Positions 45,348-54,677 of a DNA stretch of 64,000 nt are shown piece after piece (positions within the stretch are counted from its first letter, which is position 1; every line of letters begins with the position of its first letter). Under the pieces are notes generated by a model. It saw only the letters and a list, made by a program, of their open reading frames with translations. It was not told where the DNA came from and made no database searches. Source of the stretch: Marinomonas sp. IMCC 4694 (GTDB lineage: Bacteria > Pseudomonadota > Gammaproteobacteria > Pseudomonadales > Marinomonadaceae); assembly GCF_008122525.1 (NCBI RefSeq), contig NZ_VSRV01000001.1, forward strand, positions 1,860,001 to 1,924,000, written 5' to 3'. The position numbers were made by a program, and so were the translations under genes.

Positions 45348-46505
45348 ATGGCCTATATTATGAGACTATTTTTAAACGTTACAACAGGCTTGTTCATCTT
45401 AGCGGTTGTTTTTATCGGTACGGTAACCCATGCCAGATTGCCAGATTTTGAAGCCAATCAAGACGAAAGAGCGCTGTCAAACCCCTCTTATGTATTAGGT
45501 CAATACTGGTTTCGAAAGCTCAATGGCAGCCAAGCCCTTATCGACTTCCCGCCCGCCTATGATTATCTCAAAGAGGCCATCTCCTATATCTTGCCCCAAA
45601 CAAGCTTATATAACACCACGGTTGAAATGACGCTGCTGAACAGCGCCAAAAGTAATGCCTTTGTCATGCCTGGCAATCACCTGTATCTGTATTCTGACAT
45701 CATGGAAATGATTACCAGTGAAGACATGTTAATGGGGTTATTAGCCCATGAAATTGCTCACTTAGATCTTCGCCATTATGAACGTCAATCGCAGCACTCA
45801 GGAGAAGAGCGGCAAAAAACATTCATTATGCTGGGAGCCGGGATCGCCGCGGCACTTGCAGGGGCAGACGCGGACGCCACCACCGCGTTATGGCTCGGTG
45901 GCATCGCCAACCAAGCCGAAAACACGCTAACATACAGCCGAAATCAGGAACAAGAAGCCGACAGACGCGGTCGAGACTATTTAATAGATGCCCAAATCGC
46001 ACCACAAGGTATGAGCCAACTGTTTCAAGCTTTTTTTAAACAGGCATTAGGGCGGCCTAAAGTCGAATTTTTGTCCACACACCCTTCCCCAGAATCCAGA
46101 ATGACGGACACTTTTCGTATCGATTCAAAAGACACCATACTCAGCCGAACAGAACAAAGTGATTTTCACTATTTTAGAGCCAGTGTGCTGGCCTACCGAG
46201 CCGGCATTGAAGAATCCCCCTTTACTTACTTAGATCAACACATTCAAGATATCGATGCAAAATGGTTTGCAAAAGCGCTGCTGTCATACCTCAATCAATC
46301 ACCGGAGCGTTCACTGGCATTTTTAACGAAAATAAAAACGCACAATCCCTTCATCGATTACATACAGGCACTCAGTTATCTCGCGGTCGATCAAAAAAAC
46401 AATAGCTCAACGATCGTGCAGAAACGCTTAGACATCGACCCAAACAATTTTTTGTTTGTAAGCGTCCGGCAAACCACACATTTTAATCCCTTTACAACTC
46501 CTTAA
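45348..46505 (+). pseudogene. bepA: BepA-like M48 metalloprotease, 5' part, interrupted by IS66 element
   Basis: The first 370 codons (to 46457) belong to a periplasmic M48 peptidase: signal peptide, the zinc site HEIAH with the downstream Glu in NQEQEADRRG, and the conserved FLSTHPSPESR. The last 15 codons (VSVRQTTHFNPFTTP) come from the insertion sequence that starts at 46458. BepA (YfgC) proteins assemble or degrade outer-membrane components and have a C-terminal TPR domain of about 180 residues, most of which is cut off here and lies at 48708-49027. Joined across the 8-bp duplication, the frame would encode about 473 aa, normal for BepA. The truncated product keeps the catalytic domain and could be partly active. 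Confidence 0.88.
46450..46457. repeat. Target site duplication of the IS66 element, left copy
   Basis: TTTTGTTT before the left end matches 48708-48715 after the right end; 8 bp is the size made by IS66-family elements. Confidence 0.85.
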
Positions 46506-46539
46506 AGTCTGTTGTCTTTTAAATAGGAGCAACAGACTC

Positions 46540-46902
46540 ATGTTTACCGCGTCATCTCAACTCAACGTCACCCTTATTTGTGGCCCTACCGATATGCGAA
46601 AAGCCATTGATGGACTCTGTAATATTGTCGCCTACAATCTTGAAAAAGAGCCTTGTAGCGAACAATTGTTTGTCTTCTGTGGACGAGCACGTGACAAGAT
46701 CAAAATCCTGCAATGGTCAAACAATGGTTTTTGGTTACATTACAAACGATTGGAAAAAGGCCACTTCCAATGGCCGGGGATTGATGATGAACTCTTGTCC
46801 CTTCAGGTTTCCTCCAGACAACTCAATTGGTTGCTGGACGGCCTACCGATTCATTCTTCACAAGCTCATCCGCATTTAACCTACCGATATCATGACGAAT
46901 AG
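46540..46902 (+). CDS. tnpB: IS66 family accessory protein TnpB
   Basis: The 120-aa protein matches IS66 Orf2: GPTDMRKAIDGLCNIVAYNL near the N terminus and QLFVFCGRARDKIKILQWSNNGFWLHYKRLEKGHFQWP in the middle (read in parts). It is required for transposition of many IS66 elements, in an unknown way. It precedes tnpC by 26 bp. Confidence 0.93.
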   Translation: MFTASSQLNVTLICGPTDMRKAIDGLCNIVAYNLEKEPCSEQLFVFCGRARDKIKILQWSNNGFWLHYKRLEKGHFQWPGIDDELLSLQVSSRQLNWLLDGLPIHSSQAHPHLTYRYHDE

Positions 46903-46928
46903 CCCATTTGGTTGGTATAATCCAACCC

Positions 46929-48506
46929 ATGAAAATACGCTCAGAAGACTTACCCAATGACATTGACTCGCTTAAGGCCAAATTGCTTGAGCAAGCTTTG
47001 CTATTGGATGAAAAAGACAGTCTTCTGGGTAAAAAGGATATTCTGCTTGCCCAATGGCAATCCAAGTATCAGCTTATTTTGGAACAGTGGCGTTTGGCGC
47101 AGCAAAAGCAGTTTGGCAAAAGCTCGGAAGTCTCGCCCGGCCAAGGAGAGTTGTTTGATGAAAGTGCGATTGAGGCAGCAGAGGCATTAACCGATGCCGA
47201 GCCTGAAACGCAAACCATCTCTTACACTCGTGCCAAGCCTAAGCGCAAACCCTTGCCCAAAGACCTGCCGCGCGAAATCGTTGTGCTGGACGCTGCCGAG
47301 TCTGATAAAGTCTGTTCCTGCTGCCAAGGGGCGCTTCATTGTATTGGTGAAGACCGTTCTGAAAAGTTAGAGTTTATCCCAGCCCAACTCAAGGTCATCG
47401 AAACAGTCCGCCCTAAATACGCGTGCCGTGAGTGTGAAAAGACAGGCACGCAGAACGCCATCAAACAAGCGGCTATGCCACCGAGTATTATCCCAAAAGG
47501 CATCGCCACACCGAGTTTGCTGAGTCAGATTATCACCGGTAAATTCCAATACAGCTTACCGCTCTATCGACAAGAAACCTTATTTAAACAATACGGTATT
47601 GAGTTAAGCCGACGAACCATGTCAGATTGGATGAAAAAATGTGCTGATGCCTTAGAGCCGCTTTATGAACGGCTACATCAAGAATTACTGAAACAGTCCG
47701 TCATCCAAGCCGATGAAACCACGCTTAATGTGATTAAAGAAGCTCGTTCAAAATGCTACATGTGGGTGTATTGCACTGGCAATGATGCCCCAGACAAACA
47801 CAACCCGATCCCGAATATTGTCTTATACGATTACCAACCGACTCGAAGTGGGCAATGCGCCGTTGATTTTTTACAAGGCTTCGATGGCTATCTCAATGTG
47901 GATGGTTATCAAGCGTACGAATCGACCCAAGCCACGCTGGCAGGCTGCTGGGCACACGCACGTCGAAAATTCATTGAAGCCGAAAAAGGCATGCCAAAGG
48001 GCAAATCAGGAAAAGCGACCATCGCCATCAGCTACATCAAAAAACTGTACGCCATCGAAACGCTGGCCCAACAGGCCGACAATGCAGAAGCCGCATTTAA
48101 AATCCGTCAGGAACAAGTCCCCGAAGTCTTAGCGAACTACAAAGCATGGCTTGAAAAATCGGCTCAACAGGTGCCACCTAAATCCTTATTAGGCAAAGCC
48201 ATCCAATACAATCTCAATCAATGGGACAAACTCAGTGTTTACTTGACTGATTGGCGCATCAACATCGACAACAATCGTGCTGAACGCGCCATTAAACCCT
48301 TCGTTATTGGACGTAAAAATTGGTTGTTTGCTAACACAGGAAGTGGCGCAAAATCCAGTGCCATGCTTTACAGCATCATCGAAACAGCGAAAGCCAATGG
48401 GCTTATCCCGTATGATTACTTAGTCAGATTGTTTGAAGAACTGCCGAGAAGAAAGGAAAATGATGACATGGACGATTTATTGCCGTGGAATATCAGGCTA
48501 ACTTAA
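46929..48506 (+). CDS. tnpC: IS66 family transposase TnpC
   Basis: The 525-aa DDE transposase has an N-terminal coiled coil (LKAKLLEQALLLDEKDSLLGKK), the KQFGKSSE motif, a zinc-finger-like cysteine set (KVCSCCQGALH, YACRECEKTG) and the catalytic residues in VIQADETTLNV (Asp), YLNVDGYQAY (Asp) and IDNNRAERAIKPFVIGRKNWLF (Glu). The C-terminal IS66 tail ends PWNIRLT. All key parts are intact. The ATG at 46929 (MKIRSEDLPND) is preferred over an upstream TTG. Confidence 0.93.
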   Translation: MKIRSEDLPNDIDSLKAKLLEQALLLDEKDSLLGKKDILLAQWQSKYQLILEQWRLAQQKQFGKSSEVSPGQGELFDESAIEAAEALTDAEPETQTISYTRAKPKRKPLPKDLPREIVVLDAAESDKVCSCCQGALHCIGEDRSEKLEFIPAQLKVIETVRPKYACRECEKTGTQNAIKQAAMPPSIIPKGIATPSLLSQIITGKFQYSLPLYRQETLFKQYGIELSRRTMSDWMKKCADALEPLYERLHQELLKQSVIQADETTLNVIKEARSKCYMWVYCTGNDAPDKHNPIPNIVLYDYQPTRSGQCAVDFLQGFDGYLNVDGYQAYESTQATLAGCWAHARRKFIEAEKGMPKGKSGKATIAISYIKKLYAIETLAQQADNAEAAFKIRQEQVPEVLANYKAWLEKSAQQVPPKSLLGKAIQYNLNQWDKLSVYLTDWRINIDNNRAERAIKPFVIGRKNWLFANTGSGAKSSAMLYSIIETAKANGLIPYDYLVRLFEELPRRKENDDMDDLLPWNIRLT

Positions 48507-48707
48507 GTTTGAGAATAAAGAGAAAAACCTTCCCGCTGCATCCATGCAGCCTTGAATCTTCCTGAAAAGAGACAGAACCTCCATCCTGGAGGCGTGGGCA
48601 AATCCGTTCGCCCTCTGTCTAATAATTAATTTACCGATATAATCCCTTCCATGCAAGCCTGATGATAAAGAAACTCTTTTTCAAGGTGGTGATTACCGGA
48701 CGCTTAC

Positions 48708-49027
48708 TTTTGTTTTCTACATTAAAAGCGGGCATCGATCAGACACTCCCTCCAATAGAGAGCTCGCCCTATTTATATGAACAACGCTTAAGTTGGCGAA
48801 CCCATATCCAATATTATAAAACACTAAATAATATGCCAATGGCCTTGTACTATCATGCTCTATTGGATTTTAATCAGGGAAAGAATGAAATCGCACAAAG
48901 TCTGCTTAACAGAGCGTTAAAAGATGCGAAACAAAATGAATTAATTATAATGAATAAAACAAAAAAACAGTTTGATATCATCATAGAAGCCGAAGAAATT
49001 GAACATCTCATTAGTGAAAATTTATAA
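48708..49027 (+). pseudogene. bepA: BepA-like M48 metalloprotease, 3' part (TPR domain)
   Basis: Downstream of the second duplication copy the frame continues the protease without loss: FSTLKAGIDQTLPPIESSPY, then TPR-like helices (ALYYHALLDFNQGKNEIAQSLLNRALKDAKQNE) to the stop at 49025-49027. An open frame beginning inside the IS end at 48662 could produce this piece with an IS-derived leader, but the leader has no relation to the family. This is the severed C-terminal half of the gene at 45348. Confidence 0.85.
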
Positions 49028-49036
49028 TTATACATT

Positions 49037-49069
49037 AAAAAAGGGTTACCTATACAGGCAACCCTTTTT
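49037..49069. terminator. Bidirectional terminator
   Basis: A-rich arm plus GGGTTACC/GGCAACCC-type stem and T-run lie between the convergent protease fragment and the small protein gene at 49154. Confidence 0.75.
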
Positions 49070-49153
49070 ATTCTGCAATAAGAAAATTATTATAATAACT
49101 CTTTAATCTCTATTAAAGATTGGTAATATCATTTAAAAAAATAGAAAATAATA

Positions 49154-49426
49154 TTATTTAGCTGATTGAGCATGCAGTTCATTAAACTGAGCTTGAAGTT
49201 CAGCGTGCTTTTTAATGTAAACCGCTTCTCTTTGATCAAAGGTGTAAGCGCCATTCAAGTTGATGCTGGTGTCAACAGAAGCACCCATGTTTTTTAGGGT
49301 TACGCCTAATGCCTCCACACTGCCTTTTGCACTTTGTACACGTTGATCACCCGTTTCTGCAAAAGAAGCCGTCGTTGCAGCCGATAAAATCAATGCAGTA
49401 AATACTGTTTTAGTAAACATTTTCAT
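49154..49426 (-). CDS. Small secreted protein of unknown function
   Basis: The 90-aa protein has a signal peptide (MKMFTKTVFTALILSAATTASFA) and a mature part of about 67 residues that appears helical (QRVQSAKGSVEALGVTLKNM, QREAVYIKKHAELQAQFNELHAQ). There are no cysteines. It has an AGGTAAC-type ribosome binding site. I do not recognise the family. Confidence 0.65.
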   Translation of the reverse strand: MKMFTKTVFTALILSAATTASFAETGDQRVQSAKGSVEALGVTLKNMGASVDTSINLNGAYTFDQREAVYIKKHAELQAQFNELHAQSAK

Positions 49427-49764
49427 GAATGTTACCTTTTAAAAATAATAATGAATGGGATTTGCGTTTCGATGGATTTATAATAACGTGTTTTTAAAAA
49501 CAAAAAAGGCGCCGAGCAATGCTTCCATCATTTTTCCAAATACGAATCAATTCACATCATATTCATTTAAATCCCACACAATTGATAGAAAACTAAAAAA
49601 ATGAGACGAGATCACCATAAAATGAGACTAAAAAAAGACAAAATCGGTATCCACAATCAACTTACATTGCATTTTAAATAGCATTCAGAACAAACACGCT
49701 ATAAAAAGTCGTTCCGCCATGCAAAATTTGCTAATCTAGTGCCTCCAATAAGATACGATTCATT
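49427..49764. other. A/T-rich intergenic region upstream of the recombinase
   Basis: No gene or RNA seen. AAAATGAGAC occurs twice 27 bp apart near 49599-49630; this may be chance in A/T-rich DNA. Confidence 0.4.
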
Positions 49765-51012
49765 ATGACGCCGTTAGCTTTAATCGATAATTTAGAACAC
49801 CTACCCAATCCTTTTACTCAATTCGAAGGCATTGCGGCTCATTTAGAGAAAAGTACACCGCTTCTTCGAGAGCCAGAGTATCGTCGTGACCTGCAATTGG
49901 CCTTGTGCTTCATTTACAGCTATAACGGCTCGCAAGCGACCTTTAACTCTTATCGACGAGAAGTCGAGCGCTTGCTGCTTTGGTCATGGTATTTTGCCGC
50001 TTGTCCCACCACTCAGCTTCGCCGTGATCAAATTGAAGAATTTATACATTTTTGTATGACTCCGCCTGAAAGTTGGATTGGCACTAAAAACGTTGCGCGC
50101 TTTAAACTGCATATGAGCGAAAGAGTCGCTAATAAAGACTGGCGTCCCTTTGTCGCACACGTCAGCAAACTGAATTTTAGAAATGGTGAGGTTCCGGAAA
50201 TTAAACAACACTCCTTATCCCAAGCAGCGATTCGAGCGACCTTCTCGATTTTGTCGTCTTATTATGGCTTTTTGATGCAAGAAGACGCCGCGGGACAAAA
50301 TCCGGTCGCCCTGATTCGTCAAAAAAGCAAATTCGTCAAAAAAGAAGTGACCCGTAAACAAGTGAGGCGCATTTCTAATTTGCAATGGGACTATGTGATC
50401 GAAACGGCCGAGATGCTGGCCGAAGAAGATCCAGTGAATCACGAAAGAACGCTGTTTATTATGAATGCGCTGCTGGGCATGTACTTACGTATTTCAGAGC
50501 TGGTTGCGGATGAACGCTCTGCGCCGGTGATGGGAGATTTTATCAAAGATACGGACGGACATTGGTGGTTTAAAGTCCTGTCAAAAGGCAACAAAGAGCG
50601 TCTTGTGGCCTTATCCGATGATATGCTGAACGCATTAATGCGCTATCGCCGTTTCCGTGATTTGCCTCTGCTACCAACCATTGCCGAAAATACGCCGGTG
50701 GTGCCGAAAAACAGAGGCAAAGGGGCGATGACGAGCTCACGACAAGTGCGTAACATTGTGCAATTTTGTTTTGATAGAGCCTATGAACGCATGTGCGAAG
50801 ATGGCATGAAAGCCGATGCAGACGACCTAAGGGTGGCGACCGTTCACTGGTTGCGTCATACGGGCATATCAGAGGATGTGAAAACACGCCCAAAAGAGCA
50901 CGTTCGAGAAGATGCCGGTCACGCCAGCATGGCCACCACGGATAAATACATCGATACCGAATATCGTGAACGCCATGCCAGTGGACGCAAGAAAACGCTT
51001 AGGCCTCATTAA
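49765..51012 (+). CDS. Tyrosine recombinase/integrase
   Basis: The 415-aa protein has an N-terminal SAM-like core-binding domain (about 50-190) and a C-terminal catalytic domain. Catalytic residues are visible: Arg in MYLRISELV, Lys in SKGNKERLV, HxxR in VHWLRHTGIS, His in DAGHASMAT and the Tyr nucleophile in TTDKYIDTEYRE. It is not XerC or XerD by sequence and is longer. No tRNA, att-like repeats or phage genes are nearby, so it is either a chromosomal orphan or the relic of a lost element. It faces the moa genes convergently. Confidence 0.88.
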   Translation: MTPLALIDNLEHLPNPFTQFEGIAAHLEKSTPLLREPEYRRDLQLALCFIYSYNGSQATFNSYRREVERLLLWSWYFAACPTTQLRRDQIEEFIHFCMTPPESWIGTKNVARFKLHMSERVANKDWRPFVAHVSKLNFRNGEVPEIKQHSLSQAAIRATFSILSSYYGFLMQEDAAGQNPVALIRQKSKFVKKEVTRKQVRRISNLQWDYVIETAEMLAEEDPVNHERTLFIMNALLGMYLRISELVADERSAPVMGDFIKDTDGHWWFKVLSKGNKERLVALSDDMLNALMRYRRFRDLPLLPTIAENTPVVPKNRGKGAMTSSRQVRNIVQFCFDRAYERMCEDGMKADADDLRVATVHWLRHTGISEDVKTRPKEHVREDAGHASMATTDKYIDTEYRERHASGRKKTLRPH

Positions 51013-51034
51013 TTCAGATTTCACTGCGATTAAT

Positions 51035-51487
51035 CTATGTTTCGCTCCAGCGAGCTAAGCGGCTTTCATCTTTAATATTCGCTTCAACCCAGTGGCTTTT
51101 TTCGCCTTGGGTTTCTTTTTTCCAAAAAGCCGCGCGGCTTTTCAAATAATCCATCATAAAATCACACGCCTGAAACGCTTCCGCACGATGAGACGCACTG
51201 ACGCCGACAAACACAATTTGATCGTTCACCGACAATCGCCCGACTCGGTGCACAACGCACACATCAAGCAAAGCCCATCGCGCGTTCGCCTCCTCAACAA
51301 TGGCTTGCAAGTTATGTTCTGTCATTCCCGGATAGTGTTCTAATTCAAAAGAACAGGCGTCTTCTGGCAAATCAGCAAACTGTCTGACGAGACCGACGAA
51401 CATCGCCACAGCGCCCGTTTTGTTTCTTTTTAATAATGTTTCATACAAGCTTTGTACGTGAAAATCTTCATGTTGTACGGAAATCAT
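51035..51487 (-). CDS. moaE: Molybdopterin synthase catalytic subunit
   Basis: The 150-aa protein is MoaE, which with thiocarboxylated MoaD inserts the dithiolene sulfurs into precursor Z. Motifs are GAVAMFVGLVRQF, ELEHYPGMTEHNL, VHRVGRLSVNDQIVFVGVSASHR and the active-site Lys in AAFWKKETQ. It directly follows moaD with no spacer. Confidence 0.94.
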   Translation of the reverse strand: MISVQHEDFHVQSLYETLLKRNKTGAVAMFVGLVRQFADLPEDACSFELEHYPGMTEHNLQAIVEEANARWALLDVCVVHRVGRLSVNDQIVFVGVSASHRAEAFQACDFMMDYLKSRAAFWKKETQGEKSHWVEANIKDESRLARWSET

Positions 51488-51742
51488 TTATCCTCCTGTG
51501 ACCGGTGGAAAAAATGCCACTTCACGTGCTGTGTGTAAAATGGTGTCTTTGTCTCGGCTAAATTCAAAATCAATCGATGACTGGACACCAGAGCCTAATA
51601 ACGCCTGCCCATGCTGTAATTCTTTCGCTAACCGCTGCTTCAACGCCCCAATAGTAAGCGGTGCACTCAGCTCAATGGCGTGCTCACTTAACCCTATCGA
51701 TTCCTTTAGGGAGGCAAAAAATACCACGTTAATTCTAAACAT
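51488..51742 (-). CDS. moaD: Molybdopterin synthase sulfur-carrier subunit
   Basis: The 84-aa ubiquitin-like protein ends in the diglycine VAFFPPVTGG needed for thiocarboxylation. The start at 51742 (MFRINVVFFASLKE) is preferred: a TGGAG ribosome binding site lies upstream, and it overlaps the moaC stop by eight bases, suggesting coupled translation. Confidence 0.93.
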   Translation of the reverse strand: MFRINVVFFASLKESIGLSEHAIELSAPLTIGALKQRLAKELQHGQALLGSGVQSSIDFEFSRDKDTILHTAREVAFFPPVTGG

Positions 51743-52217
51743 CCAATTTACTCCAGTCCCCACTCTTACCGCCTTTTTTTTCTAGCAAGGCAATCGTTTG
51801 AATCACAATCCCTTTATCGACGGCCTTACACATGTCGTATAATGTCAGCGCAGCAATACTGGCACCGGTTAAGGCTTCCATTTCAACCCCCGTTTTGCCG
51901 GTTAACGAGCAGGTACAAAGTACTTCAAGTTCACAGTCGCTGATCACATTAATGTCGACGGTCACTTTTGTCAGCATCAAAGGGTGACATAAAGGGATCA
52001 ACTCCGGCGTTTTTTTAGCGCCTTGAATCCCTGCAATACGTGCCGTCGCTAACACATCGCCTTTTGGTAAACCGCCTTCAATCACTTTAATCAGAGTGCT
52101 TGGCTGCATCAAAAGAACCGCCCGAGCCGTCGCCGTGCGCTTTGTTGACGCTTTGTCGGAAACATCGACCATGTGAGCATGGCCTTCATTATCAAGATGG
52201 GTTAGCTGATCACTCAT
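51735..52217 (-). CDS. moaC: Cyclic pyranopterin monophosphate synthase
   Basis: The 160-aa protein is MoaC, acting after MoaA in molybdenum-cofactor synthesis. Motifs are GHAHMVDVSDKASTKRTATA, KKTPELIPLCHPLMLTKV, and TGVEMEALTGASIAALTLYDMCKAVDK (read in parts). It opens the moaCDE operon; moaA and moaB are not in the window. Confidence 0.94.
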   Translation of the reverse strand: MSDQLTHLDNEGHAHMVDVSDKASTKRTATARAVLLMQPSTLIKVIEGGLPKGDVLATARIAGIQGAKKTPELIPLCHPLMLTKVTVDINVISDCELEVLCTCSLTGKTGVEMEALTGASIAALTLYDMCKAVDKGIVIQTIALLEKKGGKSGDWSKLDV

Positions 52218-52379
52218 AAAAATCCTAAGAACGTGTTTGACTTAAAATGACCGCTATATTTTAAGAAAGCGTCCACAATTGCAAGTAAATGCGCCTTTGT
52301 CAGCGTGAATAAATCGTGCATAATGCGGGCAACGTTATTTTCACCCACCCTGACAATTATGGTAAACAGTCAAGATCGT

Positions 52380-53666
52380 ATGAGCTTACTAGACGATTAT
52401 CAATTGCTGGAAATCCCCACCACGGCCAACGAGCAAGAGGCTAAAACTGCGTTTAGACGCCTCGCACGCCGTTATCATCCTGATAAAAACCCAGACACCG
52501 ACACCACGGCGATTTTTCAACAACTGCAAGCGGCGTACGAAAACGTTCAAGGGGCGATCCGACTCGGTGAACAGGTTGTGGATTGGCAACCTTTTAGTTT
52601 TACTAAAGAGACCGCTCACAGTTCCGGCGCCAAAAACCGTTACGCTCATACCTCAAGCGCGACCGATAAAGAACAGGAAGCTTTTATCAAAGAGCGGCAA
52701 CGCGCTTATAACGATATGAAGCGCAATAACGCGTACCAAGAAAAAACCCGCGCAGAAGCCATAAAAGCCGCACGTAATACGCTCAATGAAAAGCGCATCA
52801 GAGCCTTGTATGAGGAAGCCTTTAAGTCCTCTAAGAATTTTACGACGCAAGGCTATCAATACACAGATACTGACGTTCAAAACTCGACTGACATTCCACC
52901 CTATCACTCTTTTGTTGATGACGAGCAAACCGAAATACCAACACCGCCGGTAAATTACTCTATTCAATTCAATGCCGCAAAAGCCATATTTAAAGTAACC
53001 ACGTATCTAGCCTGCTTTGCCGCGGGCATTTATGCCACCTTATATTGGCAATCTGACCAATCCGCTCAACGAGATTCTATGACAAACAGTCACTACGTCA
53101 GCGGCTTATACCCACAGTATAGAATAGGAAACGGTTACACTATAAACACGACAATTCTATATGCGGAGCCAGACACCAACAGCGCTCCCATACAGACCAT
53201 CACACCCATGAGTGAAATGCAGACCATTAAAATACTGGGCGATTGGCTAACCGTTCGATACCAAGGAAATAATGGTTGGGTACAAGCAAAAAACATCGGC
53301 TATGGAAGTGCCCTTAACGCCCAAAAAACCGGCTGCCTTGGTCAACCCGGTCTAGCGCCAGAGCATGGCCAATTGATGGGGCAGGCTAATAGCTCTAGTC
53401 GGTTGCGAATTCTCAATCAACTGCCAGAACACAGCCTGTTAACGTTTGAATCCTATGATGGCCGAGCGCCCTTTTCTATATACCTTTACAACAAACAGGC
53501 TTATGCCGCTAATTACATCCCTAAGGGCAACTACCGATTGGTGTTGGAAACCGGTTCCCTGTATCATCATGAATGCAATAAATTCCTCTTTAACGACACA
53601 ACCCAAGTCATTCTAGACAACGTCGATTTTGCCAGCACTGAGCAATCGCTCACGCTCACGCCTTAA
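52380..53666 (+). CDS. Membrane-anchored J-domain protein with SH3b domain
   Basis: The 428-aa protein starts with a J domain (LLDDYQLLEIP..., HPD in RRYHPDKNPD), which stimulates an Hsp70. A charged, coiled region follows (about 95-190), then one membrane helix (YLACFAAGIYATLYW, ~225) and a C-terminal periplasmic part with an SH3b domain (NGYTINTTILYAEPDTNSAP ... NGWVQAKNIGYG). The N terminus is cytoplasmic. Starts at 52305 and 52359 are also possible; 52380 gives the usual J-domain N terminus. No Hsp70 gene is adjacent, though two lie at 58-62 kb. Confidence 0.82.
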   Translation: MSLLDDYQLLEIPTTANEQEAKTAFRRLARRYHPDKNPDTDTTAIFQQLQAAYENVQGAIRLGEQVVDWQPFSFTKETAHSSGAKNRYAHTSSATDKEQEAFIKERQRAYNDMKRNNAYQEKTRAEAIKAARNTLNEKRIRALYEEAFKSSKNFTTQGYQYTDTDVQNSTDIPPYHSFVDDEQTEIPTPPVNYSIQFNAAKAIFKVTTYLACFAAGIYATLYWQSDQSAQRDSMTNSHYVSGLYPQYRIGNGYTINTTILYAEPDTNSAPIQTITPMSEMQTIKILGDWLTVRYQGNNGWVQAKNIGYGSALNAQKTGCLGQPGLAPEHGQLMGQANSSSRLRILNQLPEHSLLTFESYDGRAPFSIYLYNKQAYAANYIPKGNYRLVLETGSLYHHECNKFLFNDTTQVILDNVDFASTEQSLTLTP

Positions 53667-53706
53667 TCTCTCTAGCTGACACCTGACTTCGAGTACATCG
53701 CGACCC

Positions 53707-54489
53707 ATGTTAAGTAATATCCGAATTGTATTAATCAACACCTTTCACCCTGGCAACGTCGGCGCGATTGCACGCGCGATGAAAAACATGGGCTTAACCA
53801 ACCTGTATTTGGTCGATCCAAATGATTATCCGTCTGACGAAGCCACCAGCCGTGCCGCGGGTGCCGTGGATGTATTGGAAAACGCTACGATTGTATCGAC
53901 GTTAGAAGCCGCCATTGCCGATTGTAGCCTCGTTATCGGTACCAGCGCACGTCATCGCACTTTTCAATTGCCTATAATGAACGCTCGAGAATGCGCAGAA
54001 AGTGTGGTTCCAGAAGCCGTGGAGCATAATATCGCGATTGTGTTTGGCCGCGAGACGACAGGTTTACTTAACGAAGAAATTGCTCAGTGCCATCGTCAAG
54101 TCTACATTGATGCCAACGATGACTACCCCGTATTAAACATTTCACAAGCGGTACAAATCGTGGCATATGAAATTTGGATGGCCAATCAACAAGCGAAATC
54201 AAACGAAAACGCGAGCACCAAGAACCTCCCCGAGTATCCGCACAAAAAAGACATGGATTTGTTCTACGAGCATTTAGAAGACACCCTATATGGCATTAAC
54301 TTCATTGTTCGAAATCATCCAGGCAAGATAGTCGATAAGCTGCACCGCTTTTTTAATCGCTCGCGACCTGAAAAACAAGAACTGGGTATTTTGCGTGGCA
54401 TACTCGCAGCGGTACAACGCGAAGCCGGTTTAACCGATGCAAATAATCACGCAGATAAAAAAGACACTAAGAAAAACGAACAGAGATAA
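53707..54489 (+). CDS. trmJ: tRNA (cytidine/uridine-2'-O-)-methyltransferase TrmJ
   Basis: The 260-aa SPOUT-fold enzyme methylates the ribose at tRNA position 32. Motifs are LINTFHPGNVGAIARAMKNMGL, the cofactor knot IVFGRETTGLLNEEI and LNISQAVQIVAYEIW. The C-terminal ~90 residues form the TrmJ-specific tail. It has its own unit ending in a terminator-like hairpin shared with the convergent EF-P-like gene. Confidence 0.93.
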   Translation: MLSNIRIVLINTFHPGNVGAIARAMKNMGLTNLYLVDPNDYPSDEATSRAAGAVDVLENATIVSTLEAAIADCSLVIGTSARHRTFQLPIMNARECAESVVPEAVEHNIAIVFGRETTGLLNEEIAQCHRQVYIDANDDYPVLNISQAVQIVAYEIWMANQQAKSNENASTKNLPEYPHKKDMDLFYEHLEDTLYGINFIVRNHPGKIVDKLHRFFNRSRPEKQELGILRGILAAVQREAGLTDANNHADKKDTKKNEQR

Positions 54490-54615
54490 CCCGTTTCAAT
54501 TTGTAAGTAGCAAAGGCAAAAGTGGTACCTATAAAAGTGATACCTACAAAAGGGGCACTGACAAAAAAAGGTATTTATATAAATTGATACTTGTAAAAAT
54601 GAAATTCATAAAAAA

Positions 54616-54643
54616 ATGCAGCCACTAGGCTGCATTATTGTTT
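54616..54643. terminator. Bidirectional terminator between trmJ and the EF-P-like gene
   Basis: A perfect 8-bp stem ATGCAGCC/GGCTGCAT with loop ACTA is flanked by A and T runs. Confidence 0.8.
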
Positions 54644-54677
54644 GTCGCTCTTTTTATGCCACTATCGAGTCGAAATA

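Larger units (their letters stand above)
46458..48707 (+). mobile_element. IS66-family insertion sequence (tnpB + tnpC)
   Basis: This 2,250-bp element is bounded by inverted repeats starting GTAAGCGTCCGG (46458-46479 and the complement of 48686-48707; 18 of 22 bases match) and by a perfect 8-bp duplication. It encodes TnpB and the DDE transposase TnpC. Only 82 bp lie before tnpB, so no tnpA is present. The sharp ends, perfect duplication and intact genes argue for recent insertion. Confidence 0.93.

Noticed and set aside
48662..49027. Independent 121-aa protein after the IS element
   Set aside because: Its first residues come from the IS end; the rest continues the interrupted M48 protease in frame across the duplication.
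54500..54610. Imperfect repeats (ACCTATAAAAGTG / ACCTACAAAAGGG) as a repeat array
   Set aside because: Only two degenerate copies in a low-complexity A-rich stretch; no structure beyond that.
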